64,000 bases of DNA from Leptobrachium leishanense (Eukaryota; Chordata; Amphibia; Anura; Megophryidae): contig CM019069.1 of assembly GCA_009667805.1 (NCBI GenBank), positions 51,954,422 through 52,018,421 of the forward strand, in the 5' to 3' direction. Made by a program: the position numbers and the translations under genes. The notes below the pieces were generated by a model. The model saw only the letters and a list, made by a program, of their open reading frames with translations, was not told the DNA's origin and ran no database searches. Within the stretch, counting starts at the first letter, position 1, and the number at the start of each line of letters is the position of its first letter. Positions 1 through 10,758 of this stretch are shown in pieces.

Positions 1-775
1 TATAATATAATTTTAAAAAAGGGGGGTGATTTTTAGCCTAGAGTGTTCCTTTAAGGAACATACATTCTTTTGAAAGTTCATTTTTATTATAAAATGTATG
101 CCTTTGGCATTAAAGTTAACAAGGTTCAGGTTGTGGTATTCCAACGCTTTTTTTATGCTTGACATAACAGTGAGTTAGAAGTGTAAATTAAGCTACAGGG
201 AAAAAGATAAACAACAATAAATTAGTTTGCCACTGAAAAGTGCTGCCAGCTGTAGGCAGAAAAGGCGATCAAAATCAGTTTCATCAACACCTGTAAGATT
301 CTGGACTGACTACAATCTGCCTAAGGCTGGGGACTGGCATTAAAAACGCCAGTGGTTAATGTGTGGCTCTGCATAACACATCTACTAGATAAACATCTTC
401 CCCTTAGATTGATCCACCACAGCTTTCAATACCGTTAAAGCATAGGTGTTCTTCAGATGTGTAAAGTATGTAGACCTGTGAGAGCTAGGATTTAAAAGGG
501 AGGTTTCATAAAGATTACCATTAGCAAAAAAATAAAAATAAACCTCAATATTGCAAATTCAATGAAAATGGAGAGTAATAGCTGAACAGCAGCTGCTATG
601 ACCTATCTTAAAAAATTACTCATCTAGATTAATACGAAGTATTATATAAACCGTCTCAAATAATGTGAACAAAACACAAGACAACACAGAAAATGAAAAA
701 AATAATGATAGTGATGGTGTGAATGAGGTTTAAGGGTCTGCCCGGCTCCTTAATTCCCACCATTTCTGCTGTGTG
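1..775. other. unassigned intergenic DNA with one TTAA-type transposon end
   Basis: No gene is recognised. The only structured site is CCTAGAGTGTTCCTTTAA ending at the TTAA of 51-54, which in reverse reads TTAAAGGAACACTCTAGG. Single ends of the same type occur at 45589 and 54663, so this is probably the last bases of a TTAA-targeting (piggyBac-type) element that continues left of the window. The rest is AT-rich with no repeat I can name. Confidence 0.35.
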
Positions 776-1387
776 TCAGGATATTGGAGGCAATATCGCA
801 AACGTAACCTGGAGGAGAAAAATAAAATTGTCCAGTCCTTAGAAAAGCTGGTAACTAGGCGAGAGAAGGAGTAGTTAGACAACAGGCCTTTATTCTGGAA
901 ACCAGGAGGTATACAATAATTAGTTATACAGGTCAAGGTTAGGATGGCAGAGACCCACAGAGTAGAACAACAAGAGCCGGGGTGTAACACAGGGCATATT
1001 CAGGTAGTCAACACTGAGGAACGTAGGAGAATAATATAATGCACAGAATGGAGACAAGGACTATGACATTGGAATAACAGAGTGAGCAGGCAGGTCTTTA
1101 GTGCCGGAGAAAAGAAAGATGTGTGCAGGCGCTAATATTTATATTTAGACAGTATACTTATAACCAAACCTCCTTAACGCAACAGAGGGCGGGGTATGTG
1201 GTTTGTGGTATGCTTATTTTTCCAGTGAAGCAGCATAAGTAACTTTCTATTACAGATATGTACAAAAACAACGGATACAGCCGTCACAAGCAGATATTTG
1301 TTTTTTATAGTGGGATATAGCATGTGGGTTACGTATAATACCTCACAGTCTGTACGGAGTGGAAAAGGGGGGGTTTCTGCAACATTA
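776..1387 (-). mobile_element. candidate solo retroviral LTR
   Basis: Read on the minus strand this block has the order expected of an LTR: a possible TG start near 1384, a TATA-like stretch at 1149-1164 (GTTATAAGTATACTG), an AATAAA signal at 894-889, then a pyrimidine-rich region ending near 776. No gag, pol or env reading frame flanks it, so it would be a solo LTR. The ends are approximate, and I could not find a clean target duplication or a convincing primer-binding site. It could also be another kind of promoter-bearing repeat. Confidence 0.4.
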
Positions 1388-1893
1388 TTATTGTCCACTT
1401 GCAAAAATAGAGTCACTCAGCGGTCGCTGTGGGGGAGACGGGAGTAGAGGTATCCACTGCTCAGTCAAAGATCCAGTTAGAATCTCAAAACCAAAATAAT
1501 GGTGCAGAATCTCTATACCAGGTGAATGAGTGTAAATGTGTGGAAGAATACACTCACATTTTAATGAGCCAATAGGTAAGTCTAACCCGGCTCTAGGCTT
1601 TACAAGCAGCTGGCCAACTTTATCAAGGGTGGCCTGGCCTTCTCTGTTCTGGTTCCCCCTTCCCGTCTTGAGTTATCCCCATGTATTACCCAGACATACC
1701 ATGGCAACAGAGACAGTAGGAACCCATTCAGGCTGGGCAGCAAGAGACCTATCAGGAACAGAGGTGGGTAAATTCTGGACAGTGTAGTGTATTACAATGT
1801 CAGGGCATCACTTAAATGATAAAACTACCTATATATGCCTGCTGCAAATTTGGTTTTGCAGATTGGGTATCCAGTGCACTTTTATGTAGGAAA

Positions 1894-1928
<35 letters not shown>

Positions 1929-2384
1929 ACACCACCTTGGATTAATCAAGACCTATCTAGCTGAAAATGAGTCTGGTACATACAAAACAGTTACGTACTA
2001 ACACAGCCTATAGGACCAATGAGTAGCTGTCACAATGTTAGCTATGGGACAAACTGCTCTTCAGGATACCTCAATAGGATTAGGCTCAAAGAAGTGCTCC
2101 AACAGCCCCTATTACTCAGCAGAAAGAATGCCAGTATGGCTTTAAAAAAATGTAGAGGACAAACATGTTTACTTCAAAAGTGATGTCAAGGAGCACTTAG
2201 CATTCTAAGGAGAGAGACCTTTGCTTTACCTCAGCAGCTTTAGCTTGCAACAAGTACATCAGAGCAACTAATAGGGAGAAAAGTAGCAGAACAGAAAATA
2301 AAGTGACTGTTAAGCGTTTTGCCCTCTTTCTTAGGCATTTAACATTCGCATGAAGTCCCAACACTGCAGAACAGAAGTTTTACA
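1388..2384. other. unassigned DNA with a TA microsatellite
   Basis: No gene or named repeat is seen. A pure TA dinucleotide run lies at about 1895-1925. Short reading frames here have no recognisable domain. Confidence 0.5.
1895..1925. repeat. (TA)n microsatellite
   Basis: About 15 uninterrupted TA units in otherwise mixed sequence. Confidence 0.9.
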
Positions 2385-2518
2385 CACCGAAGTCTTACAA
2401 CATCCCCCAGATGTTGATTGCCTACAGTTCCCAGAATTCTTTGAGCACAATAGGAGGACAGAGAATCATGGAAGTTGTAGTTCAGAAACATCTGGGAGGC
2501 CCAGAGTTTGAGATCCCT
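2385..2518. mobile_element. degraded short hAT-type element
   Basis: The two halves are imperfect inverted repeats. The right arm in reverse reads CAGGGATCTCAAACTCTGGG followed by CCTCCCAGATGTTTCTGAAC. The left arm carries ATCCCCCAGATGTTGATTGC and GTTCCCAGAATTCT. A CAGGGATC-like end with a 'tagttc' stem is the layout of the short hAT elements at 22863 and 40177, which do have 8-bp duplications. The left terminus is decayed and no duplication is readable. Confidence 0.45.
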
Positions 2519-3399
2519 GCTCTAGAATCTCACTTCCAGTCTAAAGGCCATCTAGAAAATAGACAAAGTCATAATAAGTACCTTTGATAAATGGTGATCC
2601 TGTGTAACAGTCTGCGAGGTTGTAAACCATGACCTTCATGGCGAGTACTAGAACAAGTGACCTATTGCTTCTGTGATATCACCGGTTAAATGTGGATTGG
2701 AAATCTTTGTCAACACTATTAACATCTATCCTGATTAAACTTGATTAGAACTTACCTAGCCATTATTTCAAAGAGAAATCACACCTTAATATCATACTGG
2801 TATGTTCAGGGTCATTTCCTTCCTTGCAGTGACTAAGGCCGTGTATGGGCTAACCCATTAAGAACACGGCACTATCTCTGCAGACATAACGTTTTTGTCT
2901 TGTCATCCGAGGTACCATGTGCACTGTGATGGATGGATAATCAATTGAGCTGTTTGGCAAAAGCAATGGCCCATCCGTATCCGATGTCCTAGCTATAGGT
3001 GAAACGAATGATTCAGCATAAAGGTTTCAGAATACAGGGAACACAGTATCAGTGTGGAGTACACATGTTTATGATAAGGTCATATTAAAAGGTATATTAA
3101 TCATACTGTTGGACATAATACCCAGTTTTAATGGTTTACTAGAAGTTACATGCAATAACCAGCTATAAATCAGAATATTAGGTTTTTTTTTGTTCTATCA
3201 AAGAGATTTTCTAGTATGAGACAAAAAATTCCACTATATAAATAGTGGTAGCAAGACACCTTAAATTCACAAGATGGAAAGCTCTGTATGTCAAAATTGG
3301 TCACAACATGCGAACAGGTATTGAAACCTAATTATATATAGAAGGAGCTGAACTGTTTGAACTAGTCAGACAGGTCACAGAGCATAAGTGACAAAAAAT
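2519..3399. other. unassigned intergenic DNA
   Basis: Nothing I can name. Base composition is ordinary, with no long reading frame and no inverted or tandem repeat that stands out. Confidence 0.5.
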
Positions 3400-3929
3400 A
3401 ATAAATGAACCTTTATTAGAGCATAAAGCCAAATACTAAAAACTGATTACAATATGATCATATTGGACACACATACATAACACAAATTGGATAAAAAGTG
3501 TTCAAAATAGGCATCTGTATAGAGTTTCAGAGATTAGATATTCTCATCAAAATCAGCATCGCTGATGAATTAGAAACATGAAGCTCAATAGTGATAGGGA
3601 GCCAGTGAACACATAAAAGAAAAAGAGCAGAACACCCTCAATATGCAGCTGTATGCAGATATATATATTGCCCACGATGTAACCATCAATATTGTAGGGC
3701 ATAAAAACCACCACAAGCTCCTTATGTAAATGTTGCTTAGTAAGAGTGAGTATTAAGGCATCAATTATCCAGTAAAACCTTGAGGACACGCTGTCCATAC
3801 AAGAAATAGCAGTAATTACAGCGCAACAGCAGATTGCCAAACATGCACAAAATAGATGAGATTTGGGGGTAAGGGTTAGCTGCCCATGAAGAGAACGCAC
3901 CCGACGCGCGTTTCACCTTGCACAGGCTC
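3400..3929 (-). repeat. older interspersed repeat, first part (split by the hAT element)
   Basis: Minus-strand sequence ending at the hAT insertion contains CCTGACGAGCCTGTG, a short spacer and GTGAAACGCGCGTCGGGTGC. The same kind of box (CTGANGA, a short spacer, GAAACGY) is found in unrelated-looking repeats at 26.3, 43.7 and 57.6 kb. The repeat continues beyond the hAT element at 8732. The family is not assigned and the outer boundary is approximate. Confidence 0.4.
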
Positions 3930-4504
3930 GTCAGGAGTAGGGATGAGCCGAACACCCCCGAGTTCGGTTCGTATTCGAACCCGAACTTTCCAAATGTTCG
4001 AATCCGAACTCGAACTCAATACAAGTCAATGGGGCTGAAAATTCGATATTTAGAGTGCCCTCCAAGAGGGCATATATGCTAGATATTTGCCATAAAAGGT
4101 TTATGGGGGTCCGGGTAGTGCCCTGGGGGACAGGAAACAAGGACAAAAAGTAAAAAAAAAACGTTTTTAAAGGGACAGTGAGTTTTCCATGAAATAAGGG
4201 TTAAAAATAATAACGAAAAATTCCTTCAAATATCATGCCTAGGAGGTCCCCATAACCTGCTCATGAAGTGGCGGATTTCTAGGATGTATAGAAACACTTG
4301 AAAACAAAAAAATTACGTTTCAAAAGACGGTAAAGGCTTTTCCTTTAATCTATCCATAAACAACTGCTTGGGGCAACAGTCTGTATGAGAAGAGGAGACA
4401 TTTTCGGACACGTAGAAAAAGTTTAGTGATTTTTTGCTAAATTATTGTGAAACTTATGCAGGCTTTGGATGAAAGTAACAATAGGTGCTTTAAAATTGGG
4501 CCTT

Positions 4505-5360
4505 TAGCGTCGGCAACAGTGCCGTCACACCGTAACCCCTCTGAGGATATGAATCTGATACAGGCGTCAGTGGCAGTGCACCCAAATATTGTGCTTTTGG
4601 TGCCAGGCCTGCAAGTACTATCATACAGTAACCCCTCTGTAGTATTGTGGAAGAATGCAGGGCTGGACCTTGCGGTCCTATATTACAAAGATATGCATCT
4701 GTTAAAGGCGTCAGTGCACCCAGATATTGTGCTTTTGGTGCCAGGCCAGCAAGTGCATTCATACAGTAACCCCTCTGTGGTATTGTGGAAGAATGCAGAG
4801 GTGGACCATGTGGTCCTATATTAAAAAGATATGAATCTGGTAATGGGCGTCAGTGCACCCAGATATTGTGATTTTGGTGCCAGACTGCCAGTCCAGCAAG
4901 TACTATCATACAGTAACCCCTCTGTAGTATTGTGGAAGAATGCAGGGGTGGACCTTGCGGTCCTATATTAAAAATATATGAATCTGGTAATGGGCGTCAG
5001 TGCACCCAGATATTGTGCTTTTGGTGCCAGACTGCCAGTCCAGCAAGTACTATCATACAGTAACCCCTGTGTAGTATTGTGGAAGAGTGCAGGGTTGGAC
5101 CCTACGGTTCAAGAAATTAAAATCATATAAATGTGGCACAGGCATCAGTGCAGCCAAATATTGCGCCTTTCATGGCAGTAAGTGCCTTCACACCGTAACC
5201 CTTTTGTGGTATTGTGGAAGAGTGCAGGGTTGGACCCTGCGGTTCAAAAAATTAAAATTATAAATATGGCACAGGTGTAAGTGCAGCCAAATATTGTGCC
5301 TTTCATGGCAGCAAGTGCCTTCACACCATAACCCTTTTGTGATATTGTGGAAGAGTTCAG
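4505..5360. repeat. six-unit tandem array, 138-148 bp per unit
   Basis: The phrase CAGTGCACCCAGATATTGTG or a variant recurs at about 4574, 4712, 4851, 4998, 5146 and 5279, and ACAGTAACCCCTCTGTAGTA recurs in step with it. Units drift toward the right end, where the repeat becomes CAGTGCAGCCAAATATTG. The array lies inside the hAT element, downstream of its gene on the minus strand. Open frames across it merely reflect repeat units with a length divisible by three. Confidence 0.9.
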
Positions 5361-5397
5361 TGCTGGAGGTTTTGTGAATGCAGAAGACACCCCCGAT

Positions 5398-5738
5398 CTA
5401 TTCCGTTACTTCAGCTTCAGGGGATTGATAGCTGCTGATCCAGGACTGATTAATTTTTAGAAATGTCAGCCGGTCTACAGAGTCAGTGGATAGACGCACT
5501 CTTTTGTCTGTGACAAAAACTCCAGCGGCACTGAACGTCCTTTCAGAAAGCACGCTAGATGAAGGGCAACCTAGTAGCTGCATAACATATTGGCTAAGTT
5601 CTGGCCAGTGATCCAATCTCAACACCCAGTAAGCCAGTGGATCATCTGCTGGAAACATATCCAGGTCTGCCCTTGCCCCTAGGTAGTCCTGCACCATATG
5701 GTGAAGACGCTGGCTATGGGTGCCTACATTTGACGTCC
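5398..5738 (-). CDS. hAT transposase C-terminal dimerisation domain (last exon)
   Basis: The frame opens at a predicted acceptor (CGCCCAG|GG) and runs 112 codons to TAG at 5398. It shows the family signature near the end: a DPL-x-YW segment, WPELSQYVMQLLGCPSSS, then SERTFSAAG, a basic R-x-RL patch and FLKINQSW. In hAT transposases this domain mediates multimerisation and forms the end of a much longer catalytic protein. Here the exon starts just before the domain, so the catalytic part is not in it. The minimal ATG-initiated frame is 5697-5398 (99 aa). It is intact, with no stop or shift inside. Confidence 0.85.
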
Positions 5739-5823
5739 CTGGGCGTCGTGGAAAATACAGTAAGTAAAGCAGGTTTCTATTTTTGACTGAAAGTCTTGAA
5801 AAAAATATAACAGTAGTATATAC

Positions 5824-6266
5824 CAGTGCTGGCGGCCTCCTGAGGCTCCGACTTCTCCGACTCCTCCTCCTCCACCACCACCGTCAGCATCTCTTCCGGT
5901 GCTATATCTAAGAAATTAAAGAAATAAAAAATACAGTAAACAACAAAACTGATTTATTTTTGTACAAAAGTCGATGCAAAATACAACAGTAAAAAAAAAA
6001 ACCTGGACTCGCGGCCTCCTGCTACGACTCTGGCTCCCTCTCTCCATCGCCCTGCTCCTCCTCTTCCTCCTCCTGCTCCTCTTGTGCTATATATAAAAAA
6101 ATTAAATGAAAACACAGTAAACAAAAAATGTTTCTGTTTTTGACCAAAAGTCGTTGCAAAATAAAACAGTATATACCAGCGCTGGTGGTCGCCCGTGGCT
6201 CCCCCTCCTCCTCCACTCGGGCACTGGTGCCCGCCGGGGCAGATGCTGCCTTTGCCTTCCTGTCTT
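5824..6266 (-). other. three tandem symmetric acidic exons
   Basis: Three blocks of 90, 84 and 78 nt (6266-6177, 6086-6003, 5901-5824) are separated by similar AT-rich introns containing ACAGTA and AAAGTCGNTGCAAAATA. Each encodes a Glu-rich peptide in the same phase, such as VEEEGEPRATTSA and EEEESEKSEPQEAAST. The similar introns and exon ends suggest tandem duplication of one exon. The middle copy has an in-frame TAG. Acidic stretches of this kind can act as spacers or interaction regions, but no specific role can be assigned. Confidence 0.55.
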
Positions 6267-7125
6267 CTGCCAAATCCAAAAATTAACACGTAAATAATGC
6301 AGACTGGAAAAAATGGTATATCTATACAATATATTGCCGAAAGTATTGCGACACCCCTCCACTACCAGCTTGACCCACCACTACTCCCATCTCATAGTTC
6401 TAAAGTCACAAAATATTTATTTATTTCCCCTGCACATAGACATATATTACCGTTCAATTATATATTTTGTTCAGAAGTAAACATTACGTTTATTCAATAA
6501 AAACTATTATTTGTGTTGTGTGCGTACAAAACGCATTGTGCTGACTGCTTTTAGTTATTTTATAGATGGCCTCAGCCTCAGTTTCACTTTCAGTTTCTGC
6601 GAATAAAATTGCGGATATAGCAGAAACAACAGAAACCCGCCATTTTGTTTTGAAATTTGCATCTAAAGCGTTCAAGGACACTGCTGCAGCAAACTGAATT
6701 GCTGCGCTGCAACAATTCAGCAGCTGCTGAGGACGTATTGAACGCGGCTCTGTTTGGATGCACTTTCAGAAGAACTACATGTCCCATCCTACCACTTAGC
6801 AGAGACGCAGAGATTTTTGTTGATGCACAGGTGGGAGCCAATATTGGGCAAGCTGCGGGTTATCTCTTATGCATCACTCAATCACAACAACCTCCCCCCC
6901 AGCACACTACAGTACACAGTGCCAAAAGAAATCCAGCATTGTAATTTCATCTACCTACATCAAATATCACAATTTTCACGAATACGTAAAATCACAAAAA
7001 AGAAGAGCTATGGCAAAAATGCATGTAAGACGAGTCGTGAAAACGCAAAGCTATACACAATCACATTGCATGAAAAAAGGACTAGATAAATCAACGTATT
7101 TCTGTGCACATTAGCACATGCAAGC

Positions 7126-7192
7126 ACATTATTATTATTATACAGGATTTATATAGCGCCAACAGTTTGCGCAGCGCTTTACAATATAACAT
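7126..7192 (-). mobile_element. L2-type LINE 3' tail
   Basis: In reverse this reads AAAGCGCTGCGCAAACTGTT, then GGCGCTATATAAATCCTG and an (ATA)n tail. The same GGACAGCGCTGCGG-type end is seen at the 3' end of the LINE fragment at 32316-33108. It lies in the first intron of the hAT gene model, starting a few bases past the splice donor. Confidence 0.6.
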
Positions 7193-7201
7193 GACACTTA
7201 C

Positions 7202-7544
7202 GTTTGGCTATGACGTGACGGATGTGCCTCAGCTGCTCCTGCTCGCGTGCCTTCAGATCGGACCAGCGTTTTCGGAGCTGGTCCTTTGTCCGGTCTTTCC
7301 CAAACAACTCCAGGATGGTGGTTCGGAGCTTGTCAAGGATACGGTCCTTGCGCGCGTTATTCTTTCTGCCGTAAGGGCCCTTACGGCAGTCGTAATCTTT
7401 TTTGTCAAAGATGCAGACCAGCTCCAACATCTCCTCAAATGCCATGTTGCTGGCCTCCTTCTTCCTGGGTGGTGTCTCTGGGGTGGAAGCAGATGAGGAC
7501 GAGGAGGTGTCCAAATGGGACTCTCTGTCTTGTCTTTCAGCCAT
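7202..7544 (-). CDS. Myb/SANT-like DNA-binding domain exon
   Basis: Starts at ATG 7544 with a Ser-rich leader (residues 1-30) and continues into a helix-rich domain of about 80 residues containing FEEMLELVCIFD, KDRILDKLRTTILELFG and QLRKRWSDLKAREQEQL. The final helix with RKRWSDLK resembles the recognition helix region of Myb/SANT-like domains common in transposon-encoded and domesticated DNA-binding proteins. The exon ends at a strong donor (AAAC|GTAAGT). Reading through the donor would give 121 residues. The leader also encodes acidic and basic patches. It may bind the element's own subterminal repeats (inference). Confidence 0.7.
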
Positions 7545-8028
7545 GTTAAATTATAAATAATTTAAATTTTTTTGGCCCGTCCAAAAATTTTCAAAACTGG
7601 CTCAATAAAGTTACGACATCCGCACGCGCGCATGCGCGACCCGCGGACGAATCGGATCCGACCCGATTACGACAGAATTATCGTATCGTCAGAATTATCG
7701 GATCATTGGAAACAAGAAACAAGCGATACGCATTTACAAATACAAAATTTACAGAATCAGCGATATAACCGATAATAGTAAAATATACGATGTCCAGAAT
7801 TACCGAAATGGAACCGAAATCACGAATGGAACCGAAATCATGAATAGAGCAAAAATTAATTTTGATTTGACACATTTCAAGTCCATTCGAAAACTCCGAA
7901 AATTTTTCGTTTCGGCTCGGAAAACTTTTCGGATCTGTCGGTTTTCGGGTCCGATCCGATTCAGAAAATCGGCCGAATCCAAAGACACGAATCGGGAAAT
8001 TTCGTGGAAATTCCGAAACGCACATCCC

Positions 8029-8340
8029 TACTACGTGGTACCAGCTGTGTGTCAAGAGAAAGATCACCTCAATTCCCAAATATTTTGTAGAAATTTGTGA
8101 CCCCCAAAATACTGCGTGGTACTGGCTGTGTGACAAGAAACAGATCACCTCAATTCCCAAATATTTTGTAGAAATTTGTGACCCCCAAAATACTTGCTGG
8201 AAGTGACAAGACACAGATCACCTCAATTCCCAAATGTTTTGTAGAAATTTGTGACCCCCAAAATACTTGCTGGCAGTGACAAGACACACATCATCTCAAT
8301 TCCCAGATATTTGGTAGAAATGAGACCCCCCAGACCCCCC
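8029..8340. repeat. four-unit tandem array, about 70-85 bp per unit
   Basis: GATCACCTCAATTCCCAAAT and AGAAATTTGTGACCCCCAAA recur four times in register, with unit length falling from about 85 to about 70 bp. The array sits in the right part of the hAT element. A second CATCCCTA terminus directly abuts its left edge at 8030. Confidence 0.85.
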
Positions 8341-8731
8341 AGTAGCATGGCAGACCGGCAGTAAGAACACACAACAACTATTTACTATGAAATCTCCTCT
8401 CAAATGCGTGCAGAAGCGCTGCGTGGAAACCTTATATAGTGTGCTGCAGGACTTAGCTCTGTGAGCCCATGATTGGGCAAAATTTGCCCAATCAGGACTC
8501 TGAGCGGTGATTGGCATAGTGTTGAACCTGTCTTGCACCAGACCTGTGGTCAGGTGCAAGGCTGTAGCCAATTACGAGCTTCAGGCCAGTGGGAAAGTGC
8601 ATTGTGGTGCATTGTGGTCGAACATGCGGCGAACACCTGGAAATGTTCGGAGTTCGCGAACAGAACGAACAGGCTAAGTTCGGTCCGAACTCCGAACTGT
8701 CTAAACCGAACAGCTCATCCCTAGTCAGGAG

Positions 8732-9640
8732 TGCTGGATATATAAACAAAAAGAACGTGTGTATTTAAACCCACTTTCAGGAGGTTGGACCCATAGGTAG
8801 CCAAGCAAAGCAATGGGATGTAATTGTTGCGCAGTAATGTGAAACAGCTGATTGATTGGCATGCAAATTGTCCAATCACGGGGAGGCATTGACTAGTGGC
8901 TATGGTTACCATTGCACAGGGACTGAAAAACAGTTGTTAAACGATAGAATCACGATGTGGTGCCGAAAACACGGTGCTCGGTATGTTATGCGGATGTAGA
9001 CACGTATTCCTATCTAAATTGTGATCGTAACTCTGCCACTGCAAAATAGATGATATATGCAAACGAAGTTAGTATACAACCATCATCACAAAATTATAAA
9101 CACAATCTCAGTATGCTATTTATAAAGAATCATCCAATTGATACATGGTAGTTATGGTTACTTGTATACAATGTGTAAGAGCCAGTGGTAAAATGAGTTG
9201 AGTGACATATAATCCTGCCAATAGGATGGCAGTATGATACTATGATCAGAACGCCCAGCATGCTATACCAATTGGCGATACACAGTCTTATTGTGAATGG
9301 TAAAGATCTTTTGACCACTAAAAATAAGTGATATGTATACACAAAAATAATGTGAGACAATCATTGAAAAATGATGAGATAATAGGCAAGGTGTCAATGC
9401 CCCATTTATAAAAAAGACATGAATTATGATAAGGCGTGTAATGCACGTCAATGGACAGAAGAGATGGCAATATTGCACCAAAAAGGAAACTGATATAATA
9501 TGGTAGTGCATAAGAAATTTAGTTAAAGGTGAATAAATACACATAGACCTAAAAATGTATATGTGTATGTAATTGAATACCCAAGAATTATTGATAACCA
9601 TGGATATTCTAGTATTGTTAAATTTTACCTTTAATATATT
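8732..9640 (-). repeat. older interspersed repeat, second part
   Basis: Resumes immediately after the GTCAGGAG duplication and matches the expected continuation of the repeat interrupted at 3929: ...TATATCCAGCACTCCTGACGAG when the two sides are read across the empty site on the minus strand. No coding capacity is seen. The far boundary is uncertain. Confidence 0.4.
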
Positions 9641-10328
9641 CCATCTGCCATCAATTGCCTCATCAGTCTCTTAAAATCTTTGAAAAGGCTTATCACAACA
9701 AAATCAAAATAACAAAATTAAATAATGTATCTTTTGCGTTTAACGTTTGGGATTTCTGTCTCTTCGAAGCTTCGCTCTTTAACCTGATATCAGTGATCTT
9801 GCTCTGCAAATTACAGCAGAAACAACCCGTTCCCCCTACTGTGATCCAGGAAACTAAAGGTGCAGAAAGCTGAGTTTGCTAAATAAATAAGATTATCTCT
9901 TTTAAGTCATAATACAAATTGTTCCATCTTGCTAAAGTGCTTCTTTTACCAGACTGGATTGGACTCATATAGCTACAGTACTTTATTAATATAGTTCAGT
10001 GATCCCAAATAAATATCTAATGCTTTTTATTTTAACGATAACAGCAAACATGTGTAACCTAAGAAATCAGATCACCTTACCATAAGCCGCTACGATTACT
10101 CAATTCCTTTTTGATTAATCTAGATGAAATAAATGATGGAATATAAATCTGCCAAAGTGCACGGTGAACCAAAAAACTGCTGTAATTTGGATATCAGACA
10201 CAGAAGGAGATAGGTTTTTCTTTGTGTTACACGTTGCTGAGAAACTTTATTGATGTAGCAAGTAATAGGAGCCTGGAAGGTTATTTAAATCTAAGGATGA
10301 CCTTACATGTGATAAGTGGAACCCACTC
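9641..10328. other. unassigned intergenic DNA
   Basis: No recognisable gene or repeat. Short frames of 66-72 codons have no domain features. Confidence 0.5.
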
Positions 10329-10758
10329 TAGATACTCGAGTATACCGCTAGATTTTGGTGACAAAATTTACCTTAAAATTGGAGGGGTCGCGTTATATTC
10401 GAGACATCTGCATCGCGTGTAAAAAAAAATAATCACAAGTCTCCTGGAAGTTTGGGTAGTCTCGCTGATGTGAATGCGGGCTCCCTGATGCTTGCGAACA
10501 CTTCAGGAACTCACAGATTCGGGAGAGGTGGGATCCATCACGGCCAGAGCGCATGCTCGGTTTAAGCCAATATTTCCCCCCGCCGGCCGTCTAATCGCCA
10601 GTAAAGAAGGACAGGTGGCTGGCGGCTTCATACTTAGTAACAACTGCAATCATTCTAGAGCAGAGCACCCTGGCCTGAGGGGCAGCCTGACTGTGTTAAG
10701 AGAACCTGGAAGGATCTTAATTGTTTACCGGTACAGTATAATTGTGTTCCTCGCGTTA

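Larger units (their letters stand above)
5398..7544 (-). pseudogene. five-exon Myb-like / acidic / hAT-dimerisation gene model
   Basis: Exons read on the minus strand: 7544-7202 (343 nt, starts ATG), 6266-6177 (90), 6086-6003 (84), 5901-5824 (78) and 5738-5398 (341, ends TAG). Every intron begins GT (GTAAGT for the first, GTATAT for two) and ends AG, and every junction has phase 1, so one frame runs through all five. The sum is 936 nt, or 311 codons plus stop. The product would carry an N-terminal Myb/SANT-like DNA-binding domain, a Glu-rich middle from three similar symmetric exons, and the C-terminal hAT dimerisation domain. There is no RNase H-like catalytic core. A single in-frame TAG lies in the third exon (about 6024-6026), hence the pseudogene label. 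Function is inferred: a DNA-binding, dimerising accessory or regulatory protein. Splicing is predicted only. Confidence 0.6.
3938..8723 (-). mobile_element. 4.8-kb hAT-type transposon with 8-bp target duplication
   Basis: The left end TAGGGATGAGCCGAAC and the reverse of the right end, TAGGGATGAGCTGTTC, are terminal inverted repeats. They are bounded by identical 8-bp direct repeats GTCAGGAG at 3930-3937 and 8724-8731, the hallmark of hAT insertion. Both subterminal regions are crowded with GTTCG/CGAAC words, as hAT ends often are. Inside, on the minus strand, lies a five-exon gene model that ends in a hAT dimerisation domain, followed by a 138-148-bp tandem array and, near the other end, a second tandem array. 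A full RNase H-like catalytic core is absent, so the copy must rely on transposase from elsewhere. The perfect duplication argues for fairly recent insertion into an older repeat. Confidence 0.9.

Noticed and set aside
4447..4824. 125-codon plus-strand frame with internal sequence repeats
   Set aside because: It lies in the tandem array of the hAT element and its repeated peptide follows the DNA units. No domain and no splice context.
8029..8340. Possible CRISPR-like array
   Set aside because: The units are contiguous tandem repeats with no unique spacers, inside a eukaryotic transposon.
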